From Rickettsiales bacterium (GTDB lineage Bacteria; Pseudomonadota; Alphaproteobacteria; Rickettsiales; UBA8987), in NCBI GenBank assembly GCA_028282625.1, contig JANQHP010000036.1:1-16140 (forward strand): 16,140 bases of DNA. The letters run 5' to 3'. The first letter of the stretch is position 1, and each line of letters starts with the position of its first letter. The translations under genes were made by a program, and so were the position numbers. Below are positions 14,016-16,140 of this stretch, piece by piece. The notes beneath the pieces are model-generated. The model was not told the DNA's origin. It did no database searches and was given only the letters and a program-made list of their open reading frames with translations.

Positions 14016-14672
14016 ATGCGTCCCACCGAGCACATTCCAGAGCATCTGGCCTATATCCGTGATCTTTATGCCAAAGAAGACGGCTTGCTAAAAGAGATTC
14101 GCCTCTATTTGGAAGAGGAGGATGTCCCGATTCAGATTGGCGCGGAAGAGGGCAAGTTGCTGCAGCTGCTGATTCGTATGAACCGGGTGCGCACGGTTGT
14201 AGAGATCGGCACGCTGGGTGGCTATAGCGCGCTGTGGATGGCGCGGGCCTTGCCGGAAGAGGGTCAGCTGATCACCATCGAGCACGATCCAAAGCGAGCG
14301 GAGGTGGCGCGGGCGCATCTGGCGCGTTCTGAGATGGCCAAAAAAATCACGGTGCTAGAGGGCAATGCGCATGATCTGCTGCCCACGCTTTCTACCGAGC
14401 AGCCGATTGATATGCTCTTTATTGACGCGGATAAGGGTGGCTACCCGGCTTACCTGGACTGGGCGGAGGCGCATCTGCGCCCCGGCGCGCTGCTGGTAGC
14501 GGATAATACGCTGCTGTTTGGCGCGGTATATGGCGAGAAGCCACCGCATGTGCGACCGAGTACGGTAGCCGCCATGCAGGCGTTTAATACGCGCCTGAGC
14601 GATAGTAACTATTGGCATAGCCTGCTGCTGCCGACTGCGGAGGGGCTTAGTATTGCGCAACGGGTGGGGTAG
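14016..14672 (+). CDS. SAM-dependent O-methyltransferase (caffeoyl-CoA / catechol OMT-like)
   Basis: Class I methyltransferase of the metal-dependent O-methyltransferase family (Methyltransf_3 type), predicted cytosolic. It is 218 aa from the ATG at 14016; a TTG four codons earlier is less likely. The SAM-binding loop is VVEIGTLGGYSALWMARAL, with Glu63 and the Gly-rich turn at 65-69, followed by ITIEHDP. Likely metal ligands are Asp137 in FIDADKGGY and Asp163-Asn164 in VADNTLLFG. Bacterial members accept catechol-like hydroxyls, but the true substrate cannot be told from sequence. It is divergent from lepA across a 63-bp gap. The stop codon lies directly against the 22-bp copy of the tRNA-Met 3' end. 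Confidence 0.92.
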   Translation: MRPTEHIPEHLAYIRDLYAKEDGLLKEIRLYLEEEDVPIQIGAEEGKLLQLLIRMNRVRTVVEIGTLGGYSALWMARALPEEGQLITIEHDPKRAEVARAHLARSEMAKKITVLEGNAHDLLPTLSTEQPIDMLFIDADKGGYPAYLDWAEAHLRPGALLVADNTLLFGAVYGEKPPHVRPSTVAAMQAFNTRLSDSNYWHSLLLPTAEGLSIAQRVG

Positions 14673-14694
14673 GGTGGTGGCTCCGGTAGGATTC
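14673..14694 (-). repeat. Exact 22-bp copy of the tRNA-Met 3' end
   Basis: Identical to 14823-14844 and exactly 150 bp away. It covers the 3' half of the T-arm, the acceptor strand, CCA and two further bases. The rest of the tRNA is absent, so it is a fragment and not a gene. Such tRNA 3'-end copies are typical of attachment-site scars, but no integrase is visible. Confidence 0.95.
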
Positions 14695-14822
14695 CCTTGA
14701 TGCTTTGCATCTTCGGGGCGTCTCGCGCTGTTAGCGCTCGGCGTCGAACTCTGTTCGAACCCTGCATAAGGCAACCACCTTGATTTAGCCCGTGCTGTTG
14801 CACTGATGGGCTAAATAAAGGT
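14695..14822. other. Hairpin-rich 128-bp segment between tRNA 3'-end copies
   Basis: It contains a chain of short perfect hairpins: GATGC-TTT-GCATC (about 14699-14711), GCGCT-GTT-AGCGC, and TCGAAC-TCT-GTTCGA. It ends in the large inverted repeat at 14774-14825. On the minus strand GGGTTCGAAC looks like a tRNA T-loop without its partners. No open frame of note. Confidence 0.7.
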
Positions 14823-14825
14823 GGT
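14774..14825 (-). other. Long inverted repeat at the 3' edge of tRNA-Met
   Basis: 18-bp arms (14774-14791 and 14808-14825) match at 17 of 18 positions. An inner GTGC/GCAC stem (14792-14803) carries a 4-bp loop, and the bases TGAT bulge on one side. The arm next to the tRNA begins at the last base of CCA, so the precursor would carry a strong trailer hairpin. There is no U-run, so it may act in 3' processing or protection as well as termination. Confidence 0.7.
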
Positions 14826-14901
14826 GGTGGCTCCGGTAGGATTCGAACCTACGACACATGGATTATGATTCCACTGCTCTAACCAACTGAGCTACGGAGC
14901 C
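14825..14901 (-). tRNA. tRNA-Met (CAU), elongator type
   Basis: The 77-nt cloverleaf includes an encoded CCA. Acceptor GGCTCCG/CGGAGCC, D-arm GCTC-AGTTGGTTA-GAGC, anticodon stem GTGGA/TCCAT with loop ATCATAA (anticodon CAT), variable loop GTGTC, T-arm GTAGG-TTCGAAT-CCTAC. The GGAATCATAATCC region resembles elongator Met. The initiator is excluded by the paired first acceptor bases and the lack of three G-C pairs flanking the anticodon loop. A lysidine-modified Ile(CAU) is the alternative but fits less well. Confidence 0.96.
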
Positions 14902-14938
14902 AAATGACCCAGCGATAGAGGAATTCCCCTATGGCGGA

Positions 14939-14960
14939 GCGTATACATACGCATTTTTTT
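14939..14960 (+). terminator. Plus-strand intrinsic terminator beyond the tRNA
   Basis: GCGTAT-AC-ATACGC (14939-14952) is followed by ATTTTTTT. The nearest plus-strand gene upstream is the O-methyltransferase, ending at 14672. Its transcript would have to pass antisense through tRNA-Met to reach this site. Confidence 0.55.
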
Positions 14961-15007
14961 AGCGATAGGCAAGTGCTGAGGAGGGGTGTGGCGCGTGGCG
15001 GCGTGGC

Positions 15008-15571
15008 TTAGGTAGCAGGTGAGGCGGTGTTTTGCTCTTCTTCTGTCTCTTCCTCCGTGGCTGCTTCGGCTTTTTCGGTGGCCTTTTGGCCCGGCCTTCG
15101 GGTGATGGCCTCGCCCCACTCATCCACCAGGCGCTCCTGAAAATAGGACAGTTTTTTGTGGATATATTGCGCACGGATTTCGTAATAAAGCTGGACCACA
15201 TGCGGTACAAAATGGACCAGCCCCATCCCAAATGCTGCAAAGCTATAGACCCAGAACCAGATGTAAAAATCGAGCAACATGCTGGCGGCCGTATGGTTGG
15301 GCGAACCGCTGGCTAGCATGCCGGCTACATGTGGCACCAGCCCGGCCAGATTAAACGCGGTGATGGTTTTGGAGGCGAACTTGCCGGACCTGCGGTCCAT
15401 GGCAAGCGACACCATGCCTGGCAGCAATCCTATCACCAAAAAGGCAGCCAGAAAGCCCAACTGCAATCCGGTCATGATCACGAGAAATAACGTGATGCAC
15501 GCCACCATTAAAATGAGTTGAAGCGTGAATTTTCGGCTACGTGCCTGTGCGGTGTCTGAAATTTTAGCCAT
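15008..15571 (-). CDS. Uncharacterised inner-membrane protein
   Basis: A 187-aa protein with about four hydrophobic segments: residues 17-36 and 38-56 as a hairpin, 68-88 and 99-120. They are joined by a short basic loop (MDRRSGKFASKT) and followed by an amphipathic stretch (FVPHVVQLYYEIRAQYIHKKLSYFQERLVDEWG) and an acidic, Thr/Glu-rich cytosolic tail. It resembles small conserved hypothetical membrane proteins of alphaproteobacteria, but I do not recognise a named family. The ATG at 15571 has no ribosome site. A -10-like TATACT (15584-15579) lies so close that a leaderless message is possible. The gene is followed downstream by tRNA-Met on the same strand. Confidence 0.82.
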   Translation of the reverse strand: MAKISDTAQARSRKFTLQLILMVACITLFLVIMTGLQLGFLAAFLVIGLLPGMVSLAMDRRSGKFASKTITAFNLAGLVPHVAGMLASGSPNHTAASMLLDFYIWFWVYSFAAFGMGLVHFVPHVVQLYYEIRAQYIHKKLSYFQERLVDEWGEAITRRPGQKATEKAEAATEEETEEEQNTASPAT

Positions 15572-15631
15572 GTGTGGGAGTATAATATGCTTGGCTCACC
15601 GGGTGCTAGCAGATTTTTTTAACCGCGGTGT

Positions 15632-15991
15632 CTAACGCAAGGATTTTAGCGTGACCTTCCCACCTTTTTGGCTGTAGATGCCAATGGCGTCGCCCTGCAC
15701 GACAATGGGGAGTTTTTCGGCCACATCGTCGCGATTTTTCCACATATAGACTTCGCAATAATCATAATGACCCGATTGCTCGCAAATGGCCTTGCCCGCG
15801 GCGCGCTGCAGGATACGGTCACCCAGAAAATTGGGGTCGACATAGACAAAGTGCGCGGCCCCTTGCCCGCTCACGCGCTCAAACCCTTCCGGTATGGCAG
15901 AAGGTTCCTCGCCGCATCCGCCAAGGGTGAGCAGTAGCGCCCACAAGGCGAAATGTTTTTTCTCAAGCGGCACGAACCTTGCATGCAGCAT
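15632..15991 (-). CDS. Small predicted lipoprotein
   Basis: A 119-aa protein of unknown function. The N-terminus is MLHARFVPLEKKHFALWALLLTLGGC, a basic stretch then a hydrophobic core ending in lipobox LGGC with lipidated Cys26. Gly27 after the Cys would not act as an inner-membrane retention signal. The mature part, about 94 residues, has two further Cys (in KAICEQ and DYCEVYMW) that may form a disulfide. The ATG follows the etfB stop with no gap (TAA-ATG), and GAGGTGAT inside the end of etfB serves as its ribosome site, so translation is coupled to etfB. Confidence 0.82.
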   Translation of the reverse strand: MLHARFVPLEKKHFALWALLLTLGGCGEEPSAIPEGFERVSGQGAAHFVYVDPNFLGDRILQRAAGKAICEQSGHYDYCEVYMWKNRDDVAEKLPIVVQGDAIGIYSQKGGKVTLKSLR

Positions 15992-16140
15992 TTAAATCAC
16001 CTCGTCGGCCTTGAGTTTTTCCACAAGCTCCGCCACCGAAGCGACTTTGATGCCGGCCGCACGTGCCGGTGGGAGCGTCACTTCTTCCAAGGTAAGCTGT
16101 GGGCTGATGTCGACGCCGAGTGTGCCAACCTCTATTTTTT
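15992..16140 (-). CDS. etfB: Electron transfer flavoprotein beta subunit, C-terminal end only
   Basis: Only the last 48 or so codons are in the window. The visible sequence KIEVGTLGVDISPQLTLEEV..LPPARAAGIKVASVAELVEKLKADEVI matches the conserved EtfB tail, where a D-x-x-P-x-L segment leads to PPxRxAGxKVxSVxELVxKLK. EtfAB takes electrons from acyl-CoA and other dehydrogenases to the ubiquinone pool, a partner route to complex II. etfA is not directly downstream, where a small lipoprotein sits instead; it would have to lie upstream, outside the window. Confidence 0.87.
   Translation of the reverse strand, partial: KIEVGTLGVDISPQLTLEEVTLPPARAAGIKVASVAELVEKLKADEVI

Noticed and set aside
13953..14045. 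Longer lepA N-terminus
   Set aside because: It would add 31 non-conserved residues and overlap the divergent methyltransferase; EF4 proteins begin just before RNFAIIAHIDHGKS.
14673..14694. A second tRNA gene
   Set aside because: Only the 3' 22 bases match; the anticodon and D-arms are missing.

Overview
The window is chromosomal DNA from an alphaproteobacterium with a moderately GC-rich genome (judged by eye). The evidence is the divergent slt / dapA-smpB pair, SdhC/SdhD/SdhA proteins of alphaproteobacterial type, an EtfB C-terminus and an elongator tRNA-Met. I cannot name a genus. The separation of sdhB from sdhCDA also occurs in Rickettsia, but base composition here does not look rickettsial. 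There is no CRISPR array, transposase, integrase or phage gene.

Layout. 1-1903 (-): most of a soluble lytic murein transglycosylase, running off the left edge. 2015-3396 (+): dapA and smpB behind a good sigma70-type promoter. 3397-3924: a gene-free stretch with palindromic repeats. 3925-4998 (+): a CtlX-like amidinohydrolase with its own promoter. 5114-10331 (+): a probable operon sdhC-sdhD-sdhA, then a 191-aa orphan, an M48 metallopeptidase lipoprotein and a 370-aa orphan; sdhB is not present. 10332-10607: a hairpin-rich leader. 10608-11255 (+): a 215-aa orphan followed by stem-loops and a strong terminator. 11400-11653 (-): a candidate independent structured ncRNA with promoter, closed multi-helix fold and UUCG-loop terminator. 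11690-12113: heptamer satellites and palindromic repeats. 12114-13952 (-): lepA. 14016-14672 (+): a class I O-methyltransferase. 14673-15007: an exact 22-bp copy of the tRNA-Met 3' end, a 128-bp hairpin-rich segment and the intact tRNA-Met (-). 15008-16140 (-): a membrane protein, then a small lipoprotein translationally coupled to the end of etfB.

The recognisable genes are housekeeping: peptidoglycan turnover and diaminopimelate supply (slt, dapA), ribosome rescue and translation (smpB, lepA, tRNA-Met), and respiration (sdh, etf). The unexplained material is the best target. The strongest candidate for something undescribed is the roughly 250-nt ncRNA at 11400-11653. Next are the tRNA-Met 3'-end duplication at 14673-14844, the composite intergenic repeat family shared by 3600-3780 and 11700-11990, and the uncharacterised genes attached to the sdh operon after a 21-bp tandem duplication. 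All RNA folds were drawn by hand and have not been tested by covariation.
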